Assembly: GCA_964492335.1 (NCBI GenBank)
Contig: CAZBJX010000010.1
Location: 21,801 to 85,800 of the forward strand
Length of the DNA stretch: 64,000 bases
Direction: 5' to 3'
DNA from: JAFGCL01 sp964492335
GTDB lineage: Bacteria; Chloroflexota; Dehalococcoidia; UBA2247; RBG-13-53-26
Shown: in pieces, positions 48,816 through 57,106 of the stretch
Layout of the letters: each line of letters starts with the position of its first letter
Position numbering within the stretch: position 1 is the stretch's first letter
Notes under the pieces: generated by a model
Told to the model about the DNA's origin: nothing
The model's input: only the letters and a program-made list of their open reading frames with translations
Database searches by the model: none
Translations under genes and position numbers: made by a program

Positions 48816-49555
48816 TTGAACCCCTTTCTTGCCTTCATCCTGTCCGCCATCTCCCTCTCCTCCCGGGTCAGGCTGGCCCGGGCCAGAAGGTCGGGGCGGC
48901 GCAGCAGGGTCCGCTCCATGGCCTGCTCCTGCCGCCACCTGGCGATCTCCTGATGGTTTCCGGAAAGCAGCACCCCGGGCACTTCCCAGCCCCGGTACAC
49001 CCGGGGCCTTGTGTACTGCGGATACTCCAGGAAACCCCTGGCAAACGAATCTTCGCCGGCCGCCTGCTCTGATCCCAGGGCGCCCGGCAGCAATCTGACA
49101 ACCGCATCCACCAGCACCATGGCCGCCAGCTCCCCGCCGGTGAGCACGTACTCGCCGATGCTGATCTCGTCCGTGACCAGGTGCTGTCTCACCCGCTCGT
49201 CCACGCCCTCGTAGTGCCCGCAGATGAGCACCAGGCCCGGCTCCCGCGCCAGGTCCCGGGCTACCCGGTCGCAGAGCAGCCGCCCCTGGGGGGTGAGCAG
49301 CACCACCGGGCCGGCGTTGCCGCCCTGGCCCTGCAGGGACTCCACCGCCTCGAAGATGGGCCCGGGCTTGAGGACCATCCCCTCGCCGCCGCCGAACGAG
49401 TAGTCATCCACGGTGCCGTGCCTGTCGCGGGCAAACTCCCGGAAGTTGTGGATGGCCAGGCTCACCAGGCCGGCGTCGACGGCCCTCTTCACGATGCTCT
49501 CGGCAAACGGGCCCTCGAACATCCGGGGGAACAGGGTGAGAATGTCGATGCGCAT
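48812..49555 (-). CDS. trmD: tRNA (guanine-N1)-methyltransferase
   Basis: 247 residues. LTLFPRMFEGPFAESIVKRA, YSFGGGEGMVLKPGPIFEA, LICGHYEGVDERV and DEISIGEYVLTGGELAAMVL form the deep trefoil-knot SAM site of TrmD, and YTRPRVYRGWEVPGVLLSGN the tRNA-binding region. It methylates G37 of tRNAs to hold reading frame. Standard length. Coupled to rplS downstream. Confidence 0.97.
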   Translation of the reverse strand: MRIDILTLFPRMFEGPFAESIVKRAVDAGLVSLAIHNFREFARDRHGTVDDYSFGGGEGMVLKPGPIFEAVESLQGQGGNAGPVVLLTPQGRLLCDRVARDLAREPGLVLICGHYEGVDERVRQHLVTDEISIGEYVLTGGELAAMVLVDAVVRLLPGALGSEQAAGEDSFARGFLEYPQYTRPRVYRGWEVPGVLLSGNHQEIARWRQEQAMERTLLRRPDLLARASLTREEREMADRMKARKGFN

Positions 49556-49573
49556 GGAGACCCGCCCGCCCTC

Positions 49574-50062
49574 CTACCTCCGGGCACACTCGGAAGCCTG
49601 CCCCGTCACCGTCTCGATGGCATGGGGAAGGGCAGGCATTATGGCTTCGAGGCACTCCTTCACTGCGCCGGGGCTGCCGGGCATGTTGATGATCAGGGTC
49701 TTCTTCCGCACGCCGGCCACGGCCCGGCTGAGCATGGCCGCCGCCGTGTGCTTCTGGCCGTGGGCCCGCATGGCCTCGGCGAAGCCCGGGGCCACCCGCT
49801 CCACGACGTCCAGCGTGGCCTCCGGCGTCATGTCCCGGGGAGCCAGCCCCGTGCCGCCGGTGGTAAACACCAGGGCCAGCCCCGCGTCCGACCACTCGCG
49901 CAGCCTGGCGGAGATGGCCTGCCGGTCATCGGGGACCATGGCGCTCTCGACCCCCTCGGCGCCCAGCGACGCCAGGGCTTCCCTGATGACCCGGCCGCTC
50001 TCGTCGGCCCGCTCGCCCCGCGACCCCTTGTCGCTGACGGTGAGCACCCCTGCAGTGAACAT
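49574..50062 (-). CDS. Molybdopterin adenylyltransferase-like protein (MogA/MoaB)
   Basis: 162 residues. The N-terminus FTAGVLTVSDKGSRGERADE, the middle VFTTGGTGLAPRDMTPEAT and the end INMPGSPGAVKECLEAI are the MogA/MoaB signature, the family that adenylylates molybdopterin before metal insertion. It stands apart from the molybdenum operon at 9-14 kb but serves the same cofactor. ATG 50062 is chosen since the frame upstream is Pro/Gly-rich and overlaps the opposite gene. 18 bases before trmD. Confidence 0.9.
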   Translation of the reverse strand: MFTAGVLTVSDKGSRGERADESGRVIREALASLGAEGVESAMVPDDRQAISARLREWSDAGLALVFTTGGTGLAPRDMTPEATLDVVERVAPGFAEAMRAHGQKHTAAAMLSRAVAGVRKKTLIINMPGSPGAVKECLEAIMPALPHAIETVTGQASECARR

Positions 50063-50251
50063 AAAAACCTCATGGTAATCATACCACAGGAGGGCGCACG
50101 CCGGAAAACGGACGGGGCCCCGGCAGCCTCCCCGGGCGGGGGACGGGGCCGGGGCCCCGTCCCCGCGGGCATCGGGGACCGCGCCGCCGCCCGGCCAGCG
50201 GCGCCTTGCGCCCCGGCGGCGCGCTGTGCTATCTTGGGCGGCGGGGAACTC

Positions 50252-51640
50252 ATGGGCCGCAAGTACGACGTCATCATAGTGGGGGCTGGCCCGGCCGGCA
50301 TCTTCGCCGCGATGGAGCTTTCCCAGGGGGCCAACCTGAAGGTCCTGCTGATGGAGAAGGGCAAGGCCCTGGACAGGCGCCGCTGCCCGGCCTCCGACCG
50401 GACCACCAACTGCATATCCTGCTCGCCCTGCAACATGGTCAGCGGCCTGGGCGGGGCCGGGGCCTACAGCGACGGGAAGATGACCCTCTCGCCGCACGTG
50501 GGCGGGCGCCTGAAGGAGTACCTCGGCGAGGAGGCCACCTGCGACCTCATCCGCTACGTGGACAGCGTCTACCTCCGCTTCGGGGCCACGGACGCGCTCT
50601 ACGGCGTGGGCGAGCAGGTGGAGGAGCTGGCCCGCCGCGCCAGCCTGGTGAAGCTGAACCTGGTGAGGATGCCCCTGCGCCACCTGGGGACGGAGCACTG
50701 CCACGCCATACTGCGGGCCATGGAGAACCACCTCTCCCCGAGGGTGGACATCCAGGTGGAGAAGGCCGCCGCCACCATCCTGGCGGACAGGAGCGGGGTC
50801 CAGGGGATCGAGACGGCCGACGGCGAGCGCATCGACTGCCACTACCTGATTCTGGCCCCCGGCCGGGAAGGGGCGGACTGGCTGATCGACGAGGCCTCCC
50901 GGCTGAAGCTGACCCTGCGCAACAACCCGGTGGACGTCGGCGTGCGCGTCGAGGTGCCCAGCGCCGTCCTGGCAGACCTGACCGACGTGCTGTACGAGCC
51001 CAAGCTGGAGTACTTCACCCCCACCTTCGACGACCGCGTCCGCACCTTCTGCACCTGCCCGGGCGGCCATGTCACCCTGGAGTCCTCCGGCGCCTCCGAC
51101 CCGGTGATCACCGTGAACGGGCACAGCTACGCCCACCGCAAGACCAGCAACACCAACTTCGCCCTGCTGGTGAGCACCTCCTTCACCGAGCCCTTCCGGG
51201 AGCCCATCGCCTACGGCAAGTACGTGGCCCGCCTGGCCAACATCCTCGGCGGGGGCGTCATCGTGCAGCGCCTGGGGGACCTCATGGGCGGCCGGCGGTC
51301 GACGCCGCAGCGCATGGAGCGCAGCATCGTCCAGCCCACCCTGAAGAGCGCCACCCCCGGAGACCTGAGCTTCGTGCTGCCGTACCGGCATCTCCAGGAC
51401 ATCGTGGAGATGCTGCAGGCCATGGACAGGCTGTGCCCCGGGGTGGCCTCGCGGCACACCCTGGTTTACGGAGTGGAGGTCAAGTTCTACTCCTGCCAGC
51501 TCAAGCTGGGCTACCACATGGAGACGGAGATCCCCGGCATGTACGCCATAGGCGACGGGGCGGGGGTGAGCCGCGGGCTGGTCCAGGCCTCGGCCTCGGG
51601 CGTGATCGCCGCCCGCGGCGTGCTGCGGGACGCGGGATAG
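50252..51640 (+). CDS. FAD-dependent oxidoreductase (COG2509-like)
   Basis: 462 residues. YDVIIVGAGPAGIFAAMEL is the FAD-binding loop; a Cys-rich segment follows (CPASDRTTNCISCSPCNMVS, then GGAGAYSDGKM), and MYAIGDGAGVSRGLVQAS is the second FAD motif. This pattern marks a family of predicted FAD dehydrogenases, with cysteines that might bind a cluster, whose substrates are not known. ATG 50252 is used, following GGCGGGGA; the frame is open further up but runs antisense to mog. Likely a single-gene unit before the rpsU promoter. Confidence 0.8.
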   Translation: MGRKYDVIIVGAGPAGIFAAMELSQGANLKVLLMEKGKALDRRRCPASDRTTNCISCSPCNMVSGLGGAGAYSDGKMTLSPHVGGRLKEYLGEEATCDLIRYVDSVYLRFGATDALYGVGEQVEELARRASLVKLNLVRMPLRHLGTEHCHAILRAMENHLSPRVDIQVEKAAATILADRSGVQGIETADGERIDCHYLILAPGREGADWLIDEASRLKLTLRNNPVDVGVRVEVPSAVLADLTDVLYEPKLEYFTPTFDDRVRTFCTCPGGHVTLESSGASDPVITVNGHSYAHRKTSNTNFALLVSTSFTEPFREPIAYGKYVARLANILGGGVIVQRLGDLMGGRRSTPQRMERSIVQPTLKSATPGDLSFVLPYRHLQDIVEMLQAMDRLCPGVASRHTLVYGVEVKFYSCQLKLGYHMETEIPGMYAIGDGAGVSRGLVQASASGVIAARGVLRDAG

Positions 51641-51687
51641 GGCCGCGGGGGGCGGCCCGGCGGGGCCCGTGGCGGGCGCCGTTCCGG

Positions 51688-51717
51688 TTGACGTCCGTGT
51701 TCCCCGGAAGATACAAT
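51688..51717 (+). promoter_or_regulatory. Promoter of rpsU-yqeY-efp
   Basis: TTGACG at 51688-51693 and TACAAT at 51712-51717, spacer 18 bases, with a short leader of about 50 bases to rpsU at 51776. Confidence 0.6.
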
Positions 51718-51775
51718 ACATAAGCGTGTGTGCGTTTTTCAGATTCCCATCCGGACCGGGAGGGGGGGATGATTT

Positions 51776-51982
51776 GTGGCTGATGTAAACCTTGGCGAGA
51801 ACGAAAGCTTCGACAGCATGCTCCGCCGGTTCAACCGGAAGGTGCAGCAGGAAGGCGTCCTCGCTGAAATCAGGCGCCGCGGCTCGTATGAGAAGCCGAG
51901 CGTGAAGCGCAAGAAGAAGGAAGCGACCAAGCGGCGCAAGAGCAGCAGGGGGCCGAGAGGCTCCAGCGCGTCAAGAGACTAG
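51776..51982 (+). CDS. rpsU: Ribosomal protein S21
   Basis: 68 residues. ADVNLGENESFDSMLRRFNR, VQQEGVLAEIRRRGSYEKPS and KRRKSSRG are S21 sequence with a basic C-terminus. GTG start with GGGAGGGGGG upstream. S21 helps initiation on the 30S subunit. One base separates it from yqeY, a usual neighbour. Confidence 0.95.
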   Translation: MADVNLGENESFDSMLRRFNRKVQQEGVLAEIRRRGSYEKPSVKRKKKEATKRRKSSRGPRGSSASRD

Positions 51983-51983
51983 A

Positions 51984-52430
51984 ATGGCCCTGACAGACAG
52001 GTTGAGAGAAGACCTCAACCAGGCCCTTCGGAAGGGCGACAAGACCCGGCTCTCGGTCATCCGTCTGCTGATATCCAACATCAACAACGCCCAGATCGCC
52101 AAGGGCGCCGCGATGGAAGACAGTGACGTCCTGGCCGTCATGGACAGGCAGGCCAAGCAGCACCGGGAGAGCATCGACGCCTTCCGCAAAGGCGATCGGG
52201 CCGACCTCCTGGCCAAAGAAGAGGCGGAGCTGGCCGTGCTCCTGGAGTACCTACCGCCGCAGATGTCGCGGGACGATATCGTGACGGCCGCCCGCCAGGC
52301 GATAGAGGAGGTGGGCGCCCGCGGCCCGGGCGACAAGGGCAAGGTCATGTCCCGGCTGATGCCCCGGCTCAAGGGCAAGGCGCCGGGCGCCGAGATAAAC
52401 GCGGTGGTGACGGAGATCCTGGGTGGCTAG
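51984..52430 (+). CDS. GatB/YqeY domain protein
   Basis: 148 residues. MALTDRLREDLNQALRKGDK, LSVIRLLISNINNAQIAKG, AVLLEYLPPQMSRDDI and KGKVMSRLMPRLKGKAPGAEINAVV fit YqeY-like proteins, which share the tRNA-binding tail domain of GatB. Their biological role is uncertain, perhaps in tRNA-dependent amidation. Following rpsU directly is the common arrangement. Confidence 0.9.
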   Translation: MALTDRLREDLNQALRKGDKTRLSVIRLLISNINNAQIAKGAAMEDSDVLAVMDRQAKQHRESIDAFRKGDRADLLAKEEAELAVLLEYLPPQMSRDDIVTAARQAIEEVGARGPGDKGKVMSRLMPRLKGKAPGAEINAVVTEILGG

Positions 52431-52530
52431 CTGGCTCATCGATGCCGTCCGCTCCCTCTATCAGCGGCTCAAGAAATCGGAGTACCAGAGAACGCGGTCG
52501 CCGCAGTCCTCCCACCCCGCAGAGCAGTAG
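52423..52530 (+). CDS. Possible 35-residue small protein between yqeY and efp
   Basis: GTG 52423 overlaps the yqeY stop and opens a frame of 35 codons beginning MASWLIDAVRSLYQRLKKSE, which could form an amphipathic helix with a basic face. Its stop lies 14 bases before efp, so it fills the gap exactly. No known family. It may be only a translational link to efp. Confidence 0.3.
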   Translation: MASWLIDAVRSLYQRLKKSEYQRTRSPQSSHPAEQ

Positions 52531-52544
52531 GCCGGAGTCCGGGC

Positions 52545-53114
52545 ATGGCGATGGAAATCTCGGAAGTCTCCCGCAACACGAAGCTCCTCATTGACGGGGT
52601 CCCGTACGCCGTGGAGGACGTCAACTTCGTCAAGCCCGGCAAGGGCCGCGCCATCTACCGCGTCAAGATGCGCAGCATGCTCGACGGCACCGGCAAGGAG
52701 ATCACCTACCACTCCGGCGACAGGGTGGAGGAGGTCCGCATCACCGCCCACGACATGCAGTACCTCTACGAGGACGGCAGCCACTACGTCTTCATGGACA
52801 CCGAGAGCTACGAGCAGCACCACGTGGACCGGAAGGTGATGGCCGGCAAGGCCCAGTTCCTGACGGAGGGCGCCGTGGTCTCCGCGGTCATGATGGGGGC
52901 CCGGGTGATCGGCATCGACCTGCCCCGGTTCGTAGAGCTCAGGGTCGTCGAGAGCGGGGTGACCACCAGGACGGACACCGTCACCGCCCAGTTGAAGGCG
53001 GCCAGGCTGGAGACCGGCGCCACGGTGAACGTACCCGCCTTCATCAAGGAGGGGGACACGCTCAAGATCGACACGCGCAGCGGCACCTACGTGGAGCGCA
53101 TCACCCGGAGGTAG
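52545..53114 (+). CDS. efp: Translation elongation factor P
   Basis: 189 residues. The three barrel domains are present; the tip loop of domain I reads VNFVKPGKGRAIYRVK, with the modifiable lysine in the PGKG turn, as in EF-P of the lysine-modified type. EF-P rescues ribosomes stalled at proline runs, which are plentiful in the proteins of this window. The next gene encodes the EF-P-modifying enzyme. Confidence 0.95.
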   Translation: MAMEISEVSRNTKLLIDGVPYAVEDVNFVKPGKGRAIYRVKMRSMLDGTGKEITYHSGDRVEEVRITAHDMQYLYEDGSHYVFMDTESYEQHHVDRKVMAGKAQFLTEGAVVSAVMMGARVIGIDLPRFVELRVVESGVTTRTDTVTAQLKAARLETGATVNVPAFIKEGDTLKIDTRSGTYVERITRR

Positions 53115-53116
53115 CC

Positions 53117-54037
53117 ATGGCCCCGGCAGAAGAGGCGCGGCTCAGGCGGATCAGGCCCGCCCTCGAGCGTCGCGCCCGCATCCTCGACGGAATCCGGGCC
53201 TTCTTCAGACAGGAGGGGTTCCTGGAAGTGGAGACCCCGGTGCTGCTGCCCCATGTGGCCCCCGAGGAGTTCATCGATCCCTTCGGCGTGGGCGGCTGGT
53301 TCCTCTCCACTTCGCCGGAGATGCACATGAAGCGGCTGCTGGCCGCCGGCAGCGGGGACCTGTTCCAGGTCACCCGCTGCTTCCGCCGCGGCGAGAGGGG
53401 CCGCCTGCACAACCCGGAGTTCACCATGCTGGAGTGGTACCGAGGCGGCGCCGGCTACCTGAAGATCATCGAGGACACCGAGAGGCTGGTGCTGGAGGTG
53501 GCGGCCGGGCTGGGCCTCGGCCCGGCCATCCGCTACCAGGGCCGGGCAATCGACCTCTCCCGGCCCTGGCCCCGGACCACGGTGAGGGAGGCCTTCCTGC
53601 GGTCGGCCGGCTGGGACCCCGTCTCGCGGCTGGACCCGGAGCGCTTCGACCTGGACCTGGTGGACCGGGTGATGCCGGCCTTCGACCCGGGCCGGCCCAC
53701 GGTGCTCCTGGAGTACCCCGCGGCCAATGCCGCCATGGCCCGGCTGAAGCCGGGGGACCCGGCGGTGGCCGAGAGGGGCGAGGTGTTCGTCGGGGGCATG
53801 GAGCTGGCCAACGCCTACAGCGAGCTGACCGACGCCGGGGAGCTGGAGCGGCGCTTCCGGGAAGCGCTCCGGGAGCGGGGCGAGGGGGAGCGGCCCCTGC
53901 CAGAAAGCTTCCTCCGGGCCGTGTCCCGCCTGCCGGCCTGCGGGGGCATCGCGCTGGGCGTGGACCGGCTGGTCATGCTGCTCTGCGACGCCGCCGCCAT
54001 CGACGACGTGGTGGCCTTCCCCTTCGATGCCCTCTAG
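53117..54037 (+). CDS. epmA: EF-P lysine ligase EpmA (lysyl-tRNA synthetase paralog)
   Basis: 306 residues, the size of EpmA/GenX/PoxA. Class II synthetase motifs without an anticodon domain: motif 1 GFLEVETPVLLPH, motif 2 FRRGERGRLHNPEFTMLEWY, motif 3 GGIALGVDRLVML. EpmA attaches (R)-beta-lysine, made by EpmB, to the EF-P tip lysine. Two bases after efp, so co-translated with its substrate. No EpmB is beside it; the KamA-family enzyme at 19131 could provide beta-lysine, but that is speculation. Its last four bases overlap the convergent response-regulator gene. Confidence 0.9.
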   Translation: MAPAEEARLRRIRPALERRARILDGIRAFFRQEGFLEVETPVLLPHVAPEEFIDPFGVGGWFLSTSPEMHMKRLLAAGSGDLFQVTRCFRRGERGRLHNPEFTMLEWYRGGAGYLKIIEDTERLVLEVAAGLGLGPAIRYQGRAIDLSRPWPRTTVREAFLRSAGWDPVSRLDPERFDLDLVDRVMPAFDPGRPTVLLEYPAANAAMARLKPGDPAVAERGEVFVGGMELANAYSELTDAGELERRFREALRERGEGERPLPESFLRAVSRLPACGGIALGVDRLVMLLCDAAAIDDVVAFPFDAL

Positions 54038-54765
54038 GGCGGCGGCCCTTCCTGAAGCATGTAGCCCACACCCGGGATGGTCTTGATGTACTTCGCGCCT
54101 TCACCGCCCGGCTCGAGCTTGGCCCTCAGCCTGCTTATGTAGACGTGCAGGTACTCCAGCTCGTTGCCGTACTCCGGCCCCCATACCCGCCTGAGGAGCT
54201 CGGGGTGGCTGAACACCTTGCCGGACTCCAGCGCCAGCTCCCTCAGCAGGTTGTACTCCGTGGCCGTCAGGGCCACATCGGCGCCGGCCACCGTGACCCG
54301 CCGCTTGACGAAGTCGATCTGCAGCTCCCCCACTTCCAGCGAAGGCCGGCCGGGGACACGGGCGTCCGGCGCCACCCGCCGGAATATGGCGCGGATCCGG
54401 GCCAGCAGCTCGTTGACCCCGAAGGGCTTGGACAGGTAGTCATCGGCGCCCATGTCAAGGCACTCCACCTTGTCCCGCTCCGAGGACCGCCCGCTGAGGA
54501 CCAGCACGGGGGTCTCCGACCACTCGCGCAGGCGCTGCAGGAACTCGGACCCGTCCATGCCGGGCATCTTCAGGTCCAGCACCACCAGGTCCGGCGCTTC
54601 GCGCTCCACAATGGTGAGGGCGTCGCTCCCGTTGGATGCCGCCAGGACCTCGTAGCCCTCCGTGCTCAGACAGGAGCGCAGCAGCTTCACCAGCTGGATT
54701 TCGTCGTCAACTACCAGGATCCTCTTCGGCTTCAAGTCCTGCCCCCACGCCGCCATCCCCGACAC
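54034..54765 (-). CDS. OmpR/PhoB-family response regulator
   Basis: 243 residues. Receiver domain: ILVVDDEIQLVKLLRSC (acidic pair), phosphorylated Asp in LVVLDLKMPGMDG, Thr/Ser in VLVLSGRSS and Lys in YLSKPFGVNELLARI. Winged-helix domain: TATEYNLLRELALESGKVFS and HVYISRLRAKLEPGGEGAKY with GVGYML. No histidine kinase is adjacent, so its partner is unknown. It is the last gene of the minus-strand run that starts with the archaellum genes, so control of motility is possible but not shown. Confidence 0.93.
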   Translation of the reverse strand: MSGMAAWGQDLKPKRILVVDDEIQLVKLLRSCLSTEGYEVLAASNGSDALTIVEREAPDLVVLDLKMPGMDGSEFLQRLREWSETPVLVLSGRSSERDKVECLDMGADDYLSKPFGVNELLARIRAIFRRVAPDARVPGRPSLEVGELQIDFVKRRVTVAGADVALTATEYNLLRELALESGKVFSHPELLRRVWGPEYGNELEYLHVYISRLRAKLEPGGEGAKYIKTIPGVGYMLQEGPPP

Positions 54766-54919
54766 CGCTCCTCCGGGAGGCTCACCGGCCCCCGGGGCCG
54801 GGCGGCAGAGCCCGGCGGACGGTCGTCACGGCCTGCTCCGCACCGGCCACAGCCAGTATCCCTACTGGAGGGCATGATGTCAATAGCGGGCGCGCTCCCG
54901 GGGGGACCGCTGTGCCGGC

Positions 54920-55744
54920 TCAGAAGCCGGCCATCCACCCCAGCACCTGCTTTCCGCCCAGGACCACCGCCATGGCGCCCGCGGCCAGCGCCGGCCCGAA
55001 GGGCACCGTGGCCCGGCCCGCCCACCGCCGGGCGGCCAGGGCCGCCGCCGCCCCGATGACCGCCGCCACCATCATGGCCGGCACCACCAGCGGGAAGCCG
55101 ACCGCCAGGCCCGCCAGGGCCGCCAGCTTCACGTCCCCCCAGCCGAGGCCCTCCCTCCCCAGCAGGAGCACGGCCGCCACCCCGGCAAGGAGGAACACCA
55201 GGAAGCCCAGCCCGCCCCCCAGCCCGGCGATGGCGATCTGCGGCCAGCCGCCGGTCAGTCCAACCCCTCCCAGCCAGGGCAGGCCCCGGACCAGGCCGGC
55301 CACCAGCAGCGCCGCCGCCAGAGACGGGTAGATGATCCTGTTGGGTATCAGGCCGCGCTCCACGTCGATCACGGCCACCGCCGTGAAGAGGAACCCCCAG
55401 AGGGCGGCCACCGCCATCCCCGGGGCCAGCCCGAACACCAGGTAGAGGGCCCCCAGCATGACCCCGCAGACCAGCTCCACCGCGGCGTAGCGACCGGGCA
55501 GGGGCGCGCCGCAGTAGCGGCAGCGGCCGCGGGGAAGCAGCCAGCCCAGGAGGGGGACCAGGTCGGGGAGGGCGGGGGCGTGGCGGCAGCGGCGGCAGCG
55601 GAAGCGCCGGGGGCCGGGGGGACGCCCGTCAGGCACGCTGTCTATGAAGGCATTCAGGAAGCCGCCGGCCAGCAACCCCAGCGCGCCGAACAACGCGGTG
55701 CAGAGGACCGGCACGCCGCTGTCCTGCCAAACGTCCATCCGCAT
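54920..55744 (-). CDS. Type IV prepilin peptidase (A24 family)
   Basis: 274 residues with about seven membrane helices. The cytoplasmic loop holds two CxxC pairs (CRRCRH and CRYCGAPL) for zinc. The catalytic aspartates are in AVIDVERGLIPNRI and the GxGD motif GWGDVKL. These enzymes cleave class III signal peptides of type IV pilins; the archaeal cousins (PibD/FlaK) process archaellins. Coming after arlJ on the same strand, it is the natural candidate for archaellin processing here. N-methylase function is possible, as the CxxC loop is that of bifunctional bacterial PilD. Confidence 0.9.
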   Translation of the reverse strand: MRMDVWQDSGVPVLCTALFGALGLLAGGFLNAFIDSVPDGRPPGPRRFRCRRCRHAPALPDLVPLLGWLLPRGRCRYCGAPLPGRYAAVELVCGVMLGALYLVFGLAPGMAVAALWGFLFTAVAVIDVERGLIPNRIIYPSLAAALLVAGLVRGLPWLGGVGLTGGWPQIAIAGLGGGLGFLVFLLAGVAAVLLLGREGLGWGDVKLAALAGLAVGFPLVVPAMMVAAVIGAAAALAARRWAGRATVPFGPALAAGAMAVVLGGKQVLGWMAGF

Positions 55745-55820
55745 CGTGGAGATCGCCTGCCCGGGCGCAGCCCCTGACAGGGCCGTGAGGCCCGCCCGGT
55801 GCTCCGCCCGGCCGCCCCGG

Positions 55821-55979
55821 TCACTGCGGGGGCTTGTCGGGGTGGCGCATGGCCGCGACGGCGAAGACCACGGCCAGCAGGCCCGGCCCCAGGGCCGTCA
55901 GAGTGGTGTCCCGCAGGAACAGCTCGGCGATCGCCGTGAACAGCGAGGCGGCCGCGGCCAGCAACCACACGTATCTCAT
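55821..55979 (-). CDS. Small two-helix membrane protein (52 residues)
   Basis: ATG 55979 follows a strong GGGAGGTG site. The protein reads MRYVWLLAAAASLFTAIAEL, then a short polar loop (FLRDTTLT), a second hydrophobic stretch and HPDKPPQ. It looks like a hairpin membrane protein. I do not recognise a family. It sits between the prepilin peptidase gene and other small genes of the archaellum run. Confidence 0.6.
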   Translation of the reverse strand: MRYVWLLAAAASLFTAIAELFLRDTTLTALGPGLLAVVFAVAAMRHPDKPPQ

Positions 55980-56093
55980 CTCACGACACCTCCCATTGCT
56001 GGTCTCTCGCGTCCTTGAGAGCCGCGCTAGACCATACCACCGGAGGCCATCACGGTCAAGGGACCCGCGCCACGGCCGCGCCCGCCGGGGCCC

Positions 56094-56414
56094 TCAGGCC
56101 TTGGCGGTCCTGGTGGTGGCCTGCTTCAGCCGCATCGAGCGGTGCATGTCGGCCACCATCCGCGCGAACTCGGTGCCCTCGGGCGGCTCTATCCCCACGC
56201 TCAGTACGTTGTCCGGGTTGTACCAGCAGCTGGGGGACTCGAACACCAGGTAGGCGGTCGACTGCCGGCTCAATCCCCGGGCTATCATGTCCACCATCTG
56301 GTTCAGGAACTCCCAGGCCTCCGTGATGTTGGCCGGGGTGTCGTACACGTGCGCCACCTCGCTGCCATCGACCAGGCGCACTCTGAGTACCGTCTTCGGC
56401 ATCTGCGCGCTCAC
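56094..56414 (-). CDS. Small conserved-looking protein of unknown function (106 residues)
   Basis: GTG 56414 is preferred because AAGGAGG lies seven bases upstream. The sequence begins MSAQMPKTVLRVRLVDGSEV and continues with ITEAWEFLNQMVDMIARGLS and ESPSCWYNPDNVLSVGIEPP. It looks like a soluble alpha/beta domain, without membrane helices, of unknown family. The C-terminus is basic (MRLKQATTRTAKA). Position inside the archaellum run suggests a linked role. Confidence 0.6.
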   Translation of the reverse strand: MSAQMPKTVLRVRLVDGSEVAHVYDTPANITEAWEFLNQMVDMIARGLSRQSTAYLVFESPSCWYNPDNVLSVGIEPPEGTEFARMVADMHRSMRLKQATTRTAKA

Positions 56415-56495
56415 GCCATCCTCCTTGCCGGGCACAGCCGTGCCCGGCCCTGCCGCTCCGCGGCCGGCATCACGCCTGCACGGCATCCCGCCGGG

Positions 56496-56930
56496 CTAAC
56501 GCTTCAGCTCTCCGGACACCGTCGCCGCCAAGTCCGCCAGGTCCCCGGCATCCACCTGTTCCAGCCGGCCGGCAATGGCCGACAGGTCCGCGCCCTCTTC
56601 GGCGACCGGCCGGAACGTGTCCAGCATCATCGCATCCAGGCCGCCGTGGTCGGCGCCCTCTCCCCCCGCCTTCGCCGGGGCGGCCGGGGCGCCTTCGGTG
56701 CCTGCCTGGTCCGCCGGCGCGGCAGCCTGGGGCTGCGCCGCTTCCGGCAGCGCCGGCCCCGCCCCCGGCACGCCGGGCCTGGCTTCAGCGGGCCTGGTGC
56801 GCAGGAAAGCCTGCGGGCTGTCGTCTTCTTCTTCATCCTGCGCCGCTCTCAACCTGATGTACCTGATCAGTCCCAGGGCTCCCAGGACAAGGGCCAGGGA
56901 GACAACGGCTGCCAGGGCGAATACATTCAT
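56496..56930 (-). CDS. Single-pass membrane protein with disordered linker (144 residues)
   Basis: Begins MNVFALAAVVSLALVLGALG then LIRYIRLRAAQDEEEDD: one N-terminal helix ending in a basic and then acidic stretch. A Pro/Ala-rich linker of about 55 residues and a C-terminal segment DLSAIAGRLEQVDAGDLADL follow. Strong AAAGGAGG site. The first 30 residues are very close to the small protein at 56978-57106, so the two arose by duplication. No known family. Confidence 0.65.
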   Translation of the reverse strand: MNVFALAAVVSLALVLGALGLIRYIRLRAAQDEEEDDSPQAFLRTRPAEARPGVPGAGPALPEAAQPQAAAPADQAGTEGAPAAPAKAGGEGADHGGLDAMMLDTFRPVAEEGADLSAIAGRLEQVDAGDLADLAATVSGELKR

Positions 56931-56977
56931 AGTCGCCCTCCTTTCTCACACCGGACAGGGTGCGTTGCTCTCAGGTC

Positions 56978-57106
56978 TCAGCGCACGGTGCCCTGCGGTA
57001 GCTCGTCACTCTCTTCGGCGGCCCTCAGCCTGATGTACCTGATCAGCCCCAGGGCAGCCAGAACAGTCGCCAGGGATACAACGGTCGCCAGTGCCAGTAC
57101 AATCAT
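56978..57106 (-). CDS. Single-pass 42-residue membrane protein, paralog of its neighbour
   Basis: MIVLALATVVSLATVLAALG then LIRYIRLRAAEESDEL, ending QGTVR. Preceded by AAAGGAGGAGG. The helix and the LIRYIRLRAA juxtamembrane motif match the N-terminus of the 144-residue protein downstream, which carries an extra cytoplasmic part. The first 100 bases lie within the end of another small frame (57006-57332). Confidence 0.65.
   Translation of the reverse strand: MIVLALATVVSLATVLAALGLIRYIRLRAAEESDELPQGTVR

Noticed and set aside
46134..48953. Plus-strand frame of 939 codons opposite priA and rplS
   Set aside because: Both opposite genes have complete family motifs; the frame is a shadow.
49574..51721. 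Long extension of the mog-like gene upstream to 51721
   Set aside because: Beyond ATG 50062 the frame is antisense to the FAD oxidoreductase and of shadow composition.
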